From: DASQUP01 sp035641235
GTDB lineage: Bacteria; Actinomycetota; CADDZG01; WHSQ01
NCBI GenBank assembly: GCA_035641235.1
Contig: DASQUP010000206.1
Location: 1 to 14,338, forward strand
DNA: 14,338 nt
Direction of reading: 5' to 3'
Positions 7,237-14,161 of this stretch are shown piece after piece. The notes beneath the pieces were generated by a model. That model saw only the letters and a program-made list of their open reading frames with translations, made no database searches and was not told the origin of the DNA. Each line of letters starts with the position of its first letter. The stretch's first letter is position 1. Position numbers and translations under genes: made by a program.

Positions 7237-8652
7237 TTACGGGCACAAGACCCCCATACATCTCCGGTCTGCAGCTAGTAGATCGACCATCCATTGGGGT
7301 GGCTCGCTGCCGGCCTCGCCGCCGGCAACAAGGTTCTCTAGCTGCCACGGATCCGCAAGCAAGTCGTAGAACTCCCGTTCCACAACGACCTCGGCGTCCG
7401 GGCCTTCGCCGTAGTACTCCGTGTATTGGTGTTCGGCGGTACGGAGCGACGCCCACCCGGGAACGCGATTCCCCGCTTTACCCCAGAACTCCAGGAGGAC
7501 CCGGTCTCTCCGCCACGCCCTATTGAGGAGCGAACGACCATCCATCCCTCCTGTAGAAAGCCCCGCGGCGGCCAGCGCGGTCGGAGCAACGTCAACGTTC
7601 GAAGCAAACCGGTTGTCGGTCGCCCCTCTTAGAACGTGTCCGGGCCACCGGAGCACCATCGGTATCTGCGTCGATTCCCTGTACGGAACACCCTTCCCCG
7701 ATCGGCGGTGCTCGCCCCACAAGAACCCGTTGTCCGACAGAAAGATCGCAAGAGTGTTCCGCTTCTCGCCCAAGCGCTTGAGTCTTGTGAACAACCGGCC
7801 GACCATGTCGTCCACACTCATGAGCGTGCGAAGTTGTTTGGTGCGGAGTCTGGTCACACGTCTCGGTTTCGCATTTGAAAGCTGCACGTATTTGGGTTTG
7901 TCGACGACGTCCTGCTCAAAGGCCGAGGGGCTCCACTCCCACTCCTCAACCGGCGCTCGCCAATACTTCGGTTCGGGGACAGCCGGGGCGTGCGGTGCAA
8001 ACGGCGCGACGTAAAGGAACCAAGGCCGATCGTCGTCGAGTTCGAACCACTCCAGGAAATCAAGCGCACGATTCCGCACGTAGTGGGTCGAGTAGTTCCT
8101 CGCAATCTTCTGTTGCCCATCGACATTTAGCTTTAGGTCGTAATAGCCATCCGATTCCGCCTGCGAGCCCCTCGAGAAGAACGCCCAACGATCGAAGTAC
8201 GGAGGATCAATATTCTGCTTCCAGTTGTTGATGTACTTGCCGGATATGGCGGTCAGATAGCCGGCGTCCTGTAGGTGGGCCTGCATCGTTTCCTCTTGGT
8301 CGAACTTCGACGGATCGGTGCCGCTCCGAAATATCCCGTGGTTGTGTACGTAGCGGCCCGAGAAAATCGAAGCGCGAGCCGGACAGCACAGGGGCGTCGA
8401 TACAAATGCGTTGGGGAATCGTGTGCCGTTGCGTTCGAAGAGACGCCGAGTCCCGGGCATCACGTCCAACGTGTCGGCACGCTGGTCGTCGGTCACAATG
8501 ACCAGGATGTTTGGCAATTCGGCGGCGGCTTGATCTGAGGGCTTCAGCCGCGGCGTTGCGTCCGGGCGGGGGGCTGCGACAAAGAGGGCGCATGCCGCGA
8601 GCAAGCAGATGAGCGGCCGGCGCCCGGAAGTCCCTGGGACCATTCCCGACAC
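7237..8652 (-). CDS. Type I sulfatase, exported
   Basis: Arylsulfatase-family hydrolase of 471 residues, about the usual size. A hydrophobic N-terminal segment (14-27) indicates export. It includes a lipobox-like LAAC at 18-21, though the hydrophobic residues after Cys21 make a lipoprotein less certain. Metal-binding Asp55-Asp56 lie in VTDDQRADT. The formylglycine signature CCPAR is at 89-93, so Cys89 should be converted by a formylglycine-generating enzyme. The second sulfatase signature GYLTAISGKY is at 131-140 (Lys139), with His221 (APHAP) and Asp307-Asn308-Gly309 (LSDNG) followed by His315 and Lys320. The substrate is unknown; sulfated glycans fit the neighbourhood. The start may be GTG at 8652 or ATG at 8643, the latter with AAGGTG six bases upstream. 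It is divergent from a MarR-GNAT regulator 95 bp away and may share its operator. Confidence 0.93.
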   Translation of the reverse strand: MSGMVPGTSGRRPLICLLAACALFVAAPRPDATPRLKPSDQAAAELPNILVIVTDDQRADTLDVMPGTRRLFERNGTRFPNAFVSTPLCCPARASIFSGRYVHNHGIFRSGTDPSKFDQEETMQAHLQDAGYLTAISGKYINNWKQNIDPPYFDRWAFFSRGSQAESDGYYDLKLNVDGQQKIARNYSTHYVRNRALDFLEWFELDDDRPWFLYVAPFAPHAPAVPEPKYWRAPVEEWEWSPSAFEQDVVDKPKYVQLSNAKPRRVTRLRTKQLRTLMSVDDMVGRLFTRLKRLGEKRNTLAIFLSDNGFLWGEHRRSGKGVPYRESTQIPMVLRWPGHVLRGATDNRFASNVDVAPTALAAAGLSTGGMDGRSLLNRAWRRDRVLLEFWGKAGNRVPGWASLRTAEHQYTEYYGEGPDAEVVVEREFYDLLADPWQLENLVAGGEAGSEPPQWMVDLLAADRRCMGVLCP

Positions 8653-8711
8653 CTTGGGCGTTGCGGTGCTTCCTCACAAGGGGGACAGGACTTAATTCGT
8701 GGCCCGGGATC

Positions 8712-8741
8712 TGGACAAATCTCAAATTCTCTGACTATAGT
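8712..8741 (+). promoter_or_regulatory. Promoter of the MarR-GNAT gene, probably leaderless
   Basis: TGGACA (8712-8717) and TATAGT (8736-8741) are separated by 18 bp, each close to the sigma70-type consensus. A start site six to eight bases after the -10 box falls on or next to the ATG at 8748, and there is no Shine-Dalgarno sequence before that ATG. The mRNA is therefore probably leaderless, which is common in actinobacteria. Confidence 0.6.
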
Positions 8742-8749
8742 CAGAGAAT
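8726..8749. promoter_or_regulatory. Perfect 24-bp palindrome over the -10 box and start codon, candidate MarR operator
   Basis: The half-site ATTCTCTGACTA is followed directly by its exact reverse complement, with no spacer. It covers the TATAGT -10 box and the first two bases of the MarR-GNAT start codon. A dimeric MarR-type protein bound here would block transcription of its own gene. The divergent sulfatase gene begins 75 bp away, so it could be controlled too. That the adjacent regulator binds here is inference. Confidence 0.75.
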
Positions 8750-9638
8750 GGACCGAACGATGGTCGACCAAGTGCGGCGCTTCAACCGGGTGGTCACCCA
8801 GCGAGTGGGCGCCTTGGACGACCACTTCCTGTCCCGGGACCGGCCGCTCGGCGAGGCGCGTGTCCTGTGGGAGATCGGCGCCGAGGGGTGTGACGTCCGC
8901 GCGCTGCGCGCTCGCCTCGATCTCGACTCCGGCTATCTCAGCCGCCTCCTGCGCTCGCTCGAGGCAGCCGCCCTTATAGAGGTCGAACGAAGCGAGCTCG
9001 ATAGGCGCGTTCGAACGGCGCGCCTGACTGCTGCGGGACTGAAGGAACGAGCGATCCTCGACGAACGGAGCGACGAACTCGCCGCAACATTCCTCGAGCC
9101 TCTCAATGAGTCACAGCGCACACGACTCGTCACTGCAATGAGCGATGTCGAACGTCTCCTAACGGCCGCGATGGTGGAGGTCAAACCGGTCGACCCCCTC
9201 CATCCGCACGCCCAGTACTGCATAGGTCAGTACTTCGCCGAGCTCGACCGGCGCTTCGACATCGGCTTCGACCCCTCAATAAGCATCTCGGCGGACGCCG
9301 ATGAACTGAGGCCTCCCGCGGGACTCGTCCTTCTCGCAACGCTCCGCTCGGAGCCGATCGGATGCGGTGCTCTGAAGTTCCACGACGATGCGCCGACCGA
9401 GCTGAAGCGTATGTGGGTCGCCGACTCGGCGCGCGGCCTCGGCATCGGCCGCCGGCTCCTCGCCGAGCTGGAAGCGGAAGCAAGCCGCGCCGGAAGCACG
9501 ATCGTCCGGCTCGAAACGAACGGCTCGCTCACTGAAGCAATCGCCCTGTATCGGTCCTCCGGATACACAGAGGTCGAGCCCTTCAACGACGAACCGTACG
9601 CACATCACTGGTTCGAGAAGCGTCTGCCGTCCGGCTGA
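8748..9638 (+). CDS. MarR-GNAT fusion: winged-helix regulator with N-acetyltransferase domain
   Basis: Protein of 296 residues joining two domains. Residues about 5-145 are a MarR-type winged helix: RFNRVVTQRVGAL dimer helix, recognition helix region LDLDSGYLSRLLRSLEAAALI (57-77), and a wing with RSELDRRVRTARLT. Residues about 155-293 are a GNAT acetyltransferase with acetyl-CoA motif A (MWVADSARGLGIGRRLL, 222-238; the R-G-L-G-I-G turn is 229-234) and motif B around LYRSSGYTEVE. Such fusions are a recognised family, but the acetyl acceptor is usually unknown. I chose ATG at 8748 because the -10 box and palindrome end there; open sequence upstream to 8661 would run through the promoter. The stop at 9636-9638 is followed two bases later by a hairpin terminator. 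Confidence 0.92.
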   Translation: MDRTMVDQVRRFNRVVTQRVGALDDHFLSRDRPLGEARVLWEIGAEGCDVRALRARLDLDSGYLSRLLRSLEAAALIEVERSELDRRVRTARLTAAGLKERAILDERSDELAATFLEPLNESQRTRLVTAMSDVERLLTAAMVEVKPVDPLHPHAQYCIGQYFAELDRRFDIGFDPSISISADADELRPPAGLVLLATLRSEPIGCGALKFHDDAPTELKRMWVADSARGLGIGRRLLAELEAEASRAGSTIVRLETNGSLTEAIALYRSSGYTEVEPFNDEPYAHHWFEKRLPSG

Positions 9639-9639
9639 G

Positions 9640-9678
9640 ATGGCAACCGACCACCGACAGGTGGGGGTCAATTGCCAT
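9640..9678. terminator. Hairpin between convergent genes
   Basis: ATGGCAA (9640-9646) pairs with TTGCCAT (9672-9678). Inside a 2x2 internal loop, GACC (9649-9652) pairs with GGTC (9666-9669), then ACC pairs with GGT around a GACA tetraloop. On the plus strand it is followed only by a short TT. It sits exactly between the stops of the MarR-GNAT gene and the convergent aminotransferase-like gene, so it could serve both. Confidence 0.65.
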
Positions 9679-9684
9679 TTCGCC

Positions 9685-10833
9685 TCACATTAGGGCCGCT
9701 CGGGCCCGTTCGCCCAGCTGCTTTAGCCTTTCGACGGGCTCGTTGCTGAACACAAAACGCAGATAGCGATCGGCGATATCTCCGCCCCACCCACGCATCT
9801 GCGTCGCCGCTACCTTCTGTTCGAGCATCCGCTGTGATGCCTCGGCACAATCGATTCCAAGCGCAGCGGTATCCATCAGCAGAGACCAGCCGCCGGACGC
9901 CGGCGATATCGGAAAGCCATCGAGTTGCCGAACCGTCTCGTCGCGCCTGCGCTGGAACTCGGCCACGGCATCCGCGAGATCCTCGGCCGGCGCGCCGAGA
10001 GCAACGCGCGCCCCGGCCTGACCGATGCCGCCCGGTACGAGGGAGTTGTAGATCTGCACAACTGACAGATCCGAACGGAGCGGCTCCGGTCCAACCGTCC
10101 AGCCGACGCGCCAGCCGATCATTCTCTGCTCCAGCGATACGGAACCGGCGATGATCACACGATCGCGCATGCCGGGGATTGCAGAGGGATGAATGATGGG
10201 TAAGTCGTCGTAAACGACGCCCTCGTACATCGAGACGTAGACAAGCCATAGATCGTTGTCGCGGCACACGCTGGCAACGGTGTCCCACTCTCCTTCATTT
10301 AGTACACAGCCGGTAGGCAGCGATGGGTTCATGATGAACACGGCACGGGTCTTCGGAGTAACCGAATCCCGAAGTGCGTCCAGGTCCAGTCTCCAGCCCG
10401 CCGGCTCGGGAATCAGCGGGACGAGCTTCGGAACTGCGGAGGCCAACCGCACACGATTGACCATGCCGGCGTACGTCGGATCGGTAACGATCACCTCATC
10501 GCCCGGGTCCGTAGCCACGAAGAGGGAGTTGAGCATCGCGTCGCCCTCGCCGGAGGTGATCACAACCTCGCGAGCGGGGTCGTACCGCACGCCGCTGCGC
10601 ATCTCGATGTGGTCGGCCACCGCCTCCTTCATCTCGATCTTGCCGTCGAACGGCAGCCAGCTGTTGGCGTCGTCATCTCCAACGGCCTCCCGAGTCGCTT
10701 CGATGACGCCGGGTGGCGGCGCAACATCCGTATCCAGGTTCTCCATCCGAAGAATCTCGGGATCATCCCCGGCGGCGGCCGCGACGCGGTCGATGTTGAA
10801 GCCCGGGATATCGGCGAGGCGTTCGTTCGTCAC
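9685..10833 (-). CDS. Class I/II aminotransferase homologue lacking PLP-binding residues (putative pseudoenzyme)
   Basis: Fold-type I aminotransferase homologue of 382 residues, full length. Family landmarks are clear: the SGEGDAM phosphate-loop region (94-100), DPTYAG (118-123), NPSLPTG (169-175), VSMYEGVVYDD (200-210), SVSLEQRMIGWRVGW (231-245) and the C-terminal arginine in YLRFVFSN. Three positions that hold the cofactor in active relatives are changed. The second Asn of NPxNPTG is Leu172, the pyridine-binding Asp is Val200, and the Schiff-base lysine of SxSK is Leu234. The tyrosine four residues into the Asp motif (Tyr203) and Arg242 are kept. I read the codons directly and saw no frameshift. 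PLP-dependent transamination is therefore very unlikely; its function is unknown. The start is GTG at 10833, divergent from a DUF1684 gene with a 71-bp gap. Confidence 0.88.
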   Translation of the reverse strand: MTNERLADIPGFNIDRVAAAAGDDPEILRMENLDTDVAPPPGVIEATREAVGDDDANSWLPFDGKIEMKEAVADHIEMRSGVRYDPAREVVITSGEGDAMLNSLFVATDPGDEVIVTDPTYAGMVNRVRLASAVPKLVPLIPEPAGWRLDLDALRDSVTPKTRAVFIMNPSLPTGCVLNEGEWDTVASVCRDNDLWLVYVSMYEGVVYDDLPIIHPSAIPGMRDRVIIAGSVSLEQRMIGWRVGWTVGPEPLRSDLSVVQIYNSLVPGGIGQAGARVALGAPAEDLADAVAEFQRRRDETVRQLDGFPISPASGGWSLLMDTAALGIDCAEASQRMLEQKVAATQMRGWGGDIADRYLRFVFSNEPVERLKQLGERARAALM

Positions 10834-10904
10834 GCCGACATAATGGCATCGTTCGCAGGTTCTGCGCTCACGAGGGAGGGCACATAGATTTCGAACCAGC
10901 GTCG

Positions 10905-11501
10905 GTGGAGGCGCTGCTCGACTGGAAGCGCGCCGTGTTTTCGCTCTATGCGGAGATCCGGCAGACCAGCGAGCCCGAGGCTATGTGGCGGAGGTGGCGT
11001 TCCCGGCGCGACGAGTTGTTTGCCGGCCACCCCCAATCGCCACTGACCGCCAAGGCGCGCCGGGATTTTCGCGGCCTCGAGTACTTCGACTACGACCCCG
11101 CCATGAGGGTGCTCGCCGACGTCGAGCCGGCCGAACCACAGCGATACGAAATCAGCACGAGCGGGGACGGGACCTACTCGTTCGTTCGCTACGGCATCGC
11201 ACACTTCGTCCTGAACGAATTACGGCAGAGTCTCGAGCTTTACTGGCTCGAGGGCTACGGGGGCGGCGTCTTCCTCCCGTTCCGCGACGGGACCAGCGGC
11301 GCCGACACCTACGGTGCAGGCCGGTATCTCCTGGATTCGATCAAAGGAGCCGACCTCGGGACGGCCGAGGGCCGATTGGTTCTGGACTTCAACTTCGCGT
11401 ACAACCCTTCGTGCGCGTACGACCCGCGCTGGGTCTGTCCGCTCGCGCCTCCGCCCAATCGACTCGACGTGGAGATCAGGGCCGGTGAGCGTTATCCATA
11501 A
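10905..11501 (+). CDS. DUF1684 family protein
   Basis: Protein of 198 residues with the hallmark of the DUF1684 family: the segment LDFNFAYNPSCAYDPRWVCP (160-179) followed by LAPPPNRLDVEI. The preceding FLPFRDGTSG and DTYGAGRYL block (123-142) is also typical. No membrane segment or signal peptide is visible, so it is probably cytoplasmic; the biochemical role of the family is not established. The start is uncertain. GTG at 10905 gives the N-terminus VEALLDWKRAV but has no ribosome site at normal distance. A good GGAGG (10875-10879) lies four bases before an in-frame ATA at 10884, which would add IDFEPAS. The gene is divergent from the aminotransferase homologue, so the two may share regulation. 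It ends 17 bp before a terminator hairpin. Confidence 0.88.
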   Translation: MEALLDWKRAVFSLYAEIRQTSEPEAMWRRWRSRRDELFAGHPQSPLTAKARRDFRGLEYFDYDPAMRVLADVEPAEPQRYEISTSGDGTYSFVRYGIAHFVLNELRQSLELYWLEGYGGGVFLPFRDGTSGADTYGAGRYLLDSIKGADLGTAEGRLVLDFNFAYNPSCAYDPRWVCPLAPPPNRLDVEIRAGERYP

Positions 11502-11517
11502 GGGAGGAGCCAGGCCG

Positions 11518-11544
11518 GGAAGGGGCCCGCTCGGGGCCCCCTCC
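11518..11544. terminator. GC-rich terminator hairpin between convergent genes
   Basis: GGGGCCC (11522-11528) pairs with GGGCCCC (11534-11540) around a 5-base loop GCTCG. The stem continues after one mismatch with GGA/TCC. It lies between the DUF1684 stop (11501) and the convergent binding-protein stop (11553) and could work in both directions. There is no clear T-tract on either strand, as is common for actinobacterial terminators. Confidence 0.7.
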
Positions 11545-11552
11545 TCATAGGG

Positions 11553-12530
11553 CTACGACTCGGATGCTAGATCGCTGACTGCTTGGAGCCCGTACTCGTC
11601 CGCGGTCTCCTGGGTCACCACGAAGGCATTCGTGTCGTTCGCCTCCGAGAACTCGAGGATGCCGATGCCTTTCCCGTCTAGAAGAGGCACCAGCAAATCG
11701 TGGTTCTCCTGAGGATCGCCCGAGGCCGCGGCTTCGGGATCGAGGAACAGCAACAGCGATCCGAGGTACTCGGGAGCCACGTGAATCTCCCCGGACTCGA
11801 GCGCCGGCTGGAGGATCTCTCGTGATCCCAGGTCGAGCTGACGCTTCACCGAGTAACCCGCCTGCTCTAGGACCTGCGCATACATCTCCGCGACAATCTG
11901 GTTCTCGGCAAAGGCAACGGCGCCCACTGTGATATTGCCCGAACCGCTTTCACCCTCACCCGAGATTCCTTCGGACTCGAGGAAGTCGGCGGCCACATCA
12001 GCAGGCTTCTCTCCGTCAATCTCGACGCGGCCGTTCAGCTCGGTGATGTTCTCGGTCGTGAGTGCGCCGCTGATCTGGTTCAAAAGTCCCTCGATAGCGG
12101 CGTCGTGGACACTGTGGTTGATAACGGGCGTGATGTTCTCCGCCGTTTGAAGACCTTTGTCGTCCTCGAGCAATACCCATCCCCGATCTGCGATCACGGA
12201 CTGCGTAGAGAAGAGGAGCGCAACGTCAATCTCGCCACCCTCAAGCGCCCGGACGGTCAGCGGGCCCGCGACATCAAGCGGCTTGAAGTCCTTGAACTCG
12301 ATTCCGTAGGTCTCTTCGAGTCCGGGGATGCAGAACGGCCGCTCGGGACACTCGGGCGGTCCGCCGAGGACCAACTGCGACGCAACCGGTTCGCCGCCGC
12401 CACCGCCGGCGTCTCCATTACCGCCCCCACCATCGTCGTCGTCGCCGCCCACACCCGACCCACAGGCGCCGACGAACAACGCGAGCGCCAGGAGGGCCGC
12501 CCCATGGGCGGTTGTGCGGAATTTCCGCAT
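11553..12530 (-). CDS. QAT-type ABC substrate-binding lipoprotein with circularly permuted lobes
   Basis: Extracytoplasmic binding protein of 325 residues for the adjacent importer, related to ProX/OsmF/OpuAC (glycine betaine, choline or similar). The start is ATG at 12530 with GGAGG at ideal distance. The signal peptide ends in lipobox VGAC (Cys23), then a Gly/Asp-rich linker (24-47). Residues 51-189 (LVLGGPPECPERP, GIEFKDFKPLD, ALLFSTQS, LLEDDKG, ending DFLESEG) match the C-terminal half of ProX. After a SGEGESGSG linker, residues 199-325 (ITVGAVAFAENQIVAEMYAQ, LDLGSREILQPALESGEI, VAPEYLGSLL, ending LQAVSDLASES) match the N-terminal half. The order is therefore reversed: new ends lie in the inter-lobe hinge and the old ends are joined by the linker. 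Both lobes look intact. It lies 186 bp after the permease genes, behind a stem-loop. Confidence 0.93.
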   Translation of the reverse strand: MRKFRTTAHGAALLALALFVGACGSGVGGDDDDGGGGNGDAGGGGGEPVASQLVLGGPPECPERPFCIPGLEETYGIEFKDFKPLDVAGPLTVRALEGGEIDVALLFSTQSVIADRGWVLLEDDKGLQTAENITPVINHSVHDAAIEGLLNQISGALTTENITELNGRVEIDGEKPADVAADFLESEGISGEGESGSGNITVGAVAFAENQIVAEMYAQVLEQAGYSVKRQLDLGSREILQPALESGEIHVAPEYLGSLLLFLDPEAAASGDPQENHDLLVPLLDGKGIGILEFSEANDTNAFVVTQETADEYGLQAVSDLASES

Positions 12531-12691
12531 GGGTTTCCTCCATTCGATTGTTGGGGCCTCCCGCCCCACCTTCTGGTCCCGGCAAAGATATCCCGGACTT
12601 GTAATTACGACGACTGTCGCAAGTCGCGGGTTCAGGAGTTACGCCGATCGTAAGGACTGGGACCTGTGGTCACAGAACGACAAGGAGTGTC

Positions 12692-12708
12692 ACCTGGTGT
12701 CCCCAGGT
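12692..12708 (-). terminator. Stem-loop between permease and binding-protein genes
   Basis: ACCTGG (12692-12697) and CCAGGT (12703-12708) form a 6-bp stem with a 5-base loop, 8 bp beyond the permease stop codon. No U-tract follows on the minus strand. It may be a partial terminator or an RNA-stabilising element setting different levels for the permeases and the binding protein. A second small GC stem (GGGGC/GCCCC on the minus strand) lies nearer the binding-protein start. Confidence 0.4.
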
Positions 12709-12716
12709 TCCGAAAC

Positions 12717-13475
12717 TCAGGCCGCGCCGAGGCCGGCCGCACCTGTCTGAGTGTCGGGGGGCCCGGTCTCGGAGTCGGACCTCCGAAAAAGGCGCCGGTG
12801 CCCCGACGACATCCGCGGCGAGAGCAGGCCCTCCAGGACGCTGAAGGTCACCTCCGTCAGGATGGCGAGCATCGCTACGAGAATGGCGCCGCCAAGGATC
12901 CTTTCCATCCCTCGGACTGCAAGTCCATCGATGATGAAGCGGCCGAGTCCACCCACCGACGTGATCGCACCGATGGTCGCAGTAGCGATCACCTGTACGG
13001 AAGCAGTCCGCAGGCCGGTGATGATCAGCGGCACCGCCAGAGGGATCTCGATCCGGAGGAGTATGTCGCGGCCCGTCATCCCCATCCCGCGCGCCGCTTC
13101 AACGGTGTCGGGATCAGCATTGCGAATCCCGACGGCTGTGTTGATAAGGATGGGCGGGATGGCAAGCAACACCATGGCGATGAACACTGCCCAGTATCCC
13201 AGGACGCCCGGCCACGAAAGCGTAGGCACCCACAAAATTGCAATCAGGCCAAACGATGGGATAGCGCGCCCGATATTACCCACTGATATGGCAGCAAACT
13301 CAAATCTCTTCTTGTGTCCCACATAGAGACCAACTGGAAGAGCAAGCAGCGTGGCAAGTAGAACTGGTTGCGCAGACAACTCTATGTGCTCGATGACCCT
13401 TGTCGGGATACCACCCGGTCCCGAATAGTTGGCCGGATCGGTGAGCCATCTCAGGGCGTCCATTAGCGTATTCAC
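12717..13475 (-). CDS. QAT-family ABC transporter permease (OpuBB/ProW-like)
   Basis: Integral membrane subunit of the importer, 252 residues. Hydrophobic helices lie at about 35-53, 72-92, 94-116, 147-170 and 190-220, arranged as in the BPD permease superfamily. The EAA loop that contacts the ATPase is at 126-149 (EAARGMGMTGRDILLRIEIP). The tail beyond 225 is hydrophilic and not conserved. The GTG start at 13475 overlaps the preceding permease stop by 4 bp (GTGA), so the two are translationally coupled and probably form a heterodimeric channel. Substrate by family: a quaternary amine or related osmolyte; the exact ligand is not readable. Confidence 0.94.
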   Translation of the reverse strand: MNTLMDALRWLTDPANYSGPGGIPTRVIEHIELSAQPVLLATLLALPVGLYVGHKKRFEFAAISVGNIGRAIPSFGLIAILWVPTLSWPGVLGYWAVFIAMVLLAIPPILINTAVGIRNADPDTVEAARGMGMTGRDILLRIEIPLAVPLIITGLRTASVQVIATATIGAITSVGGLGRFIIDGLAVRGMERILGGAILVAMLAILTEVTFSVLEGLLSPRMSSGHRRLFRRSDSETGPPDTQTGAAGLGAA

Positions 13476-14152
13476 GTTGCGGTCTGACTCCCTGCAACCT
13501 TACGAGACCACGGAGCAAGAACTTTCTCTCCAGCTAGCAGCAACAAATCTGCAGCAACGGCCAGCACCACTGAGAGGACTGCCCCAACGAGCATTATGGT
13601 GTTTGCGTTCTGATTTATCGTGCGGAAGCCTTCCAGGATGAATCGACCGAAGCCGCCAAGGCCAATTAAGGCCGTCACAGTAATGAGTCCGATGGTTGTC
13701 ACGGTAGCGATCCGGATACCGGCAACGATGACGGGAAGTGCAAGCGGCAATTCCACGCGCCATAACACCTGCGTCGGCGTGTACCCCATCCCGACGGCGG
13801 ATTCTTTGACGTCTTCAGGAACTGAATTCAAGCCGGCCACAATGTTGCGAATGAGTATGAGCAGCGTGTAGCCGACGAGACCGATCTCCGCGGTCCAAAA
13901 CGAGAGACCGGTGTATGGCAGGAGAAACGCAAACAGCGCAACGCTTGGAATCGTGTAAAGGATTCCAGTGAACCCGATCACAGGCGGTAGCGCACGCCGG
14001 TGCCGCTGTGCATAGATTCCCACTGGCAGTGAAATGAGCAGACCCACGAGAATCGCAATGCCGGTGAGCTGAATATGCTCGATCAGTTGTTCGACTATCC
14101 GGTCGGAGTTGTCGGCTACCCACGACCACCTGAAGACAGGGTTACCCTCCAC
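13472..14152 (-). CDS. QAT-family ABC transporter permease (OpuBB/ProW-like)
   Basis: Second permease of the importer, 226 residues, compact as usual for the OpuB type. Hydrophobic helices lie at about 28-46, 58-80, 86-108, 137-160 and 188-208. The EAA-type loop is at 117-140 (ESAVGMGYTPTQVLWRVELP), with Ser in place of the first Ala. It differs clearly from the other permease, so they are paralogues rather than a recent duplication. The start is GTG at 14152, 9 bp after the ATPase stop, with GAGGG just upstream. Confidence 0.94.
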   Translation of the reverse strand: MEGNPVFRWSWVADNSDRIVEQLIEHIQLTGIAILVGLLISLPVGIYAQRHRRALPPVIGFTGILYTIPSVALFAFLLPYTGLSFWTAEIGLVGYTLLILIRNIVAGLNSVPEDVKESAVGMGYTPTQVLWRVELPLALPVIVAGIRIATVTTIGLITVTALIGLGGFGRFILEGFRTINQNANTIMLVGAVLSVVLAVAADLLLLAGEKVLAPWSRKVAGSQTAT

Positions 14153-14161
14153 GGCGCGCCC

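Noticed and set aside
10834..10904. CATAAT/ATTATG hexamers as promoters for the divergent aminotransferase-like and DUF1684 genes
   Set aside because: A -10-like hexamer is present on each strand but no matching -35 box could be paired with either.
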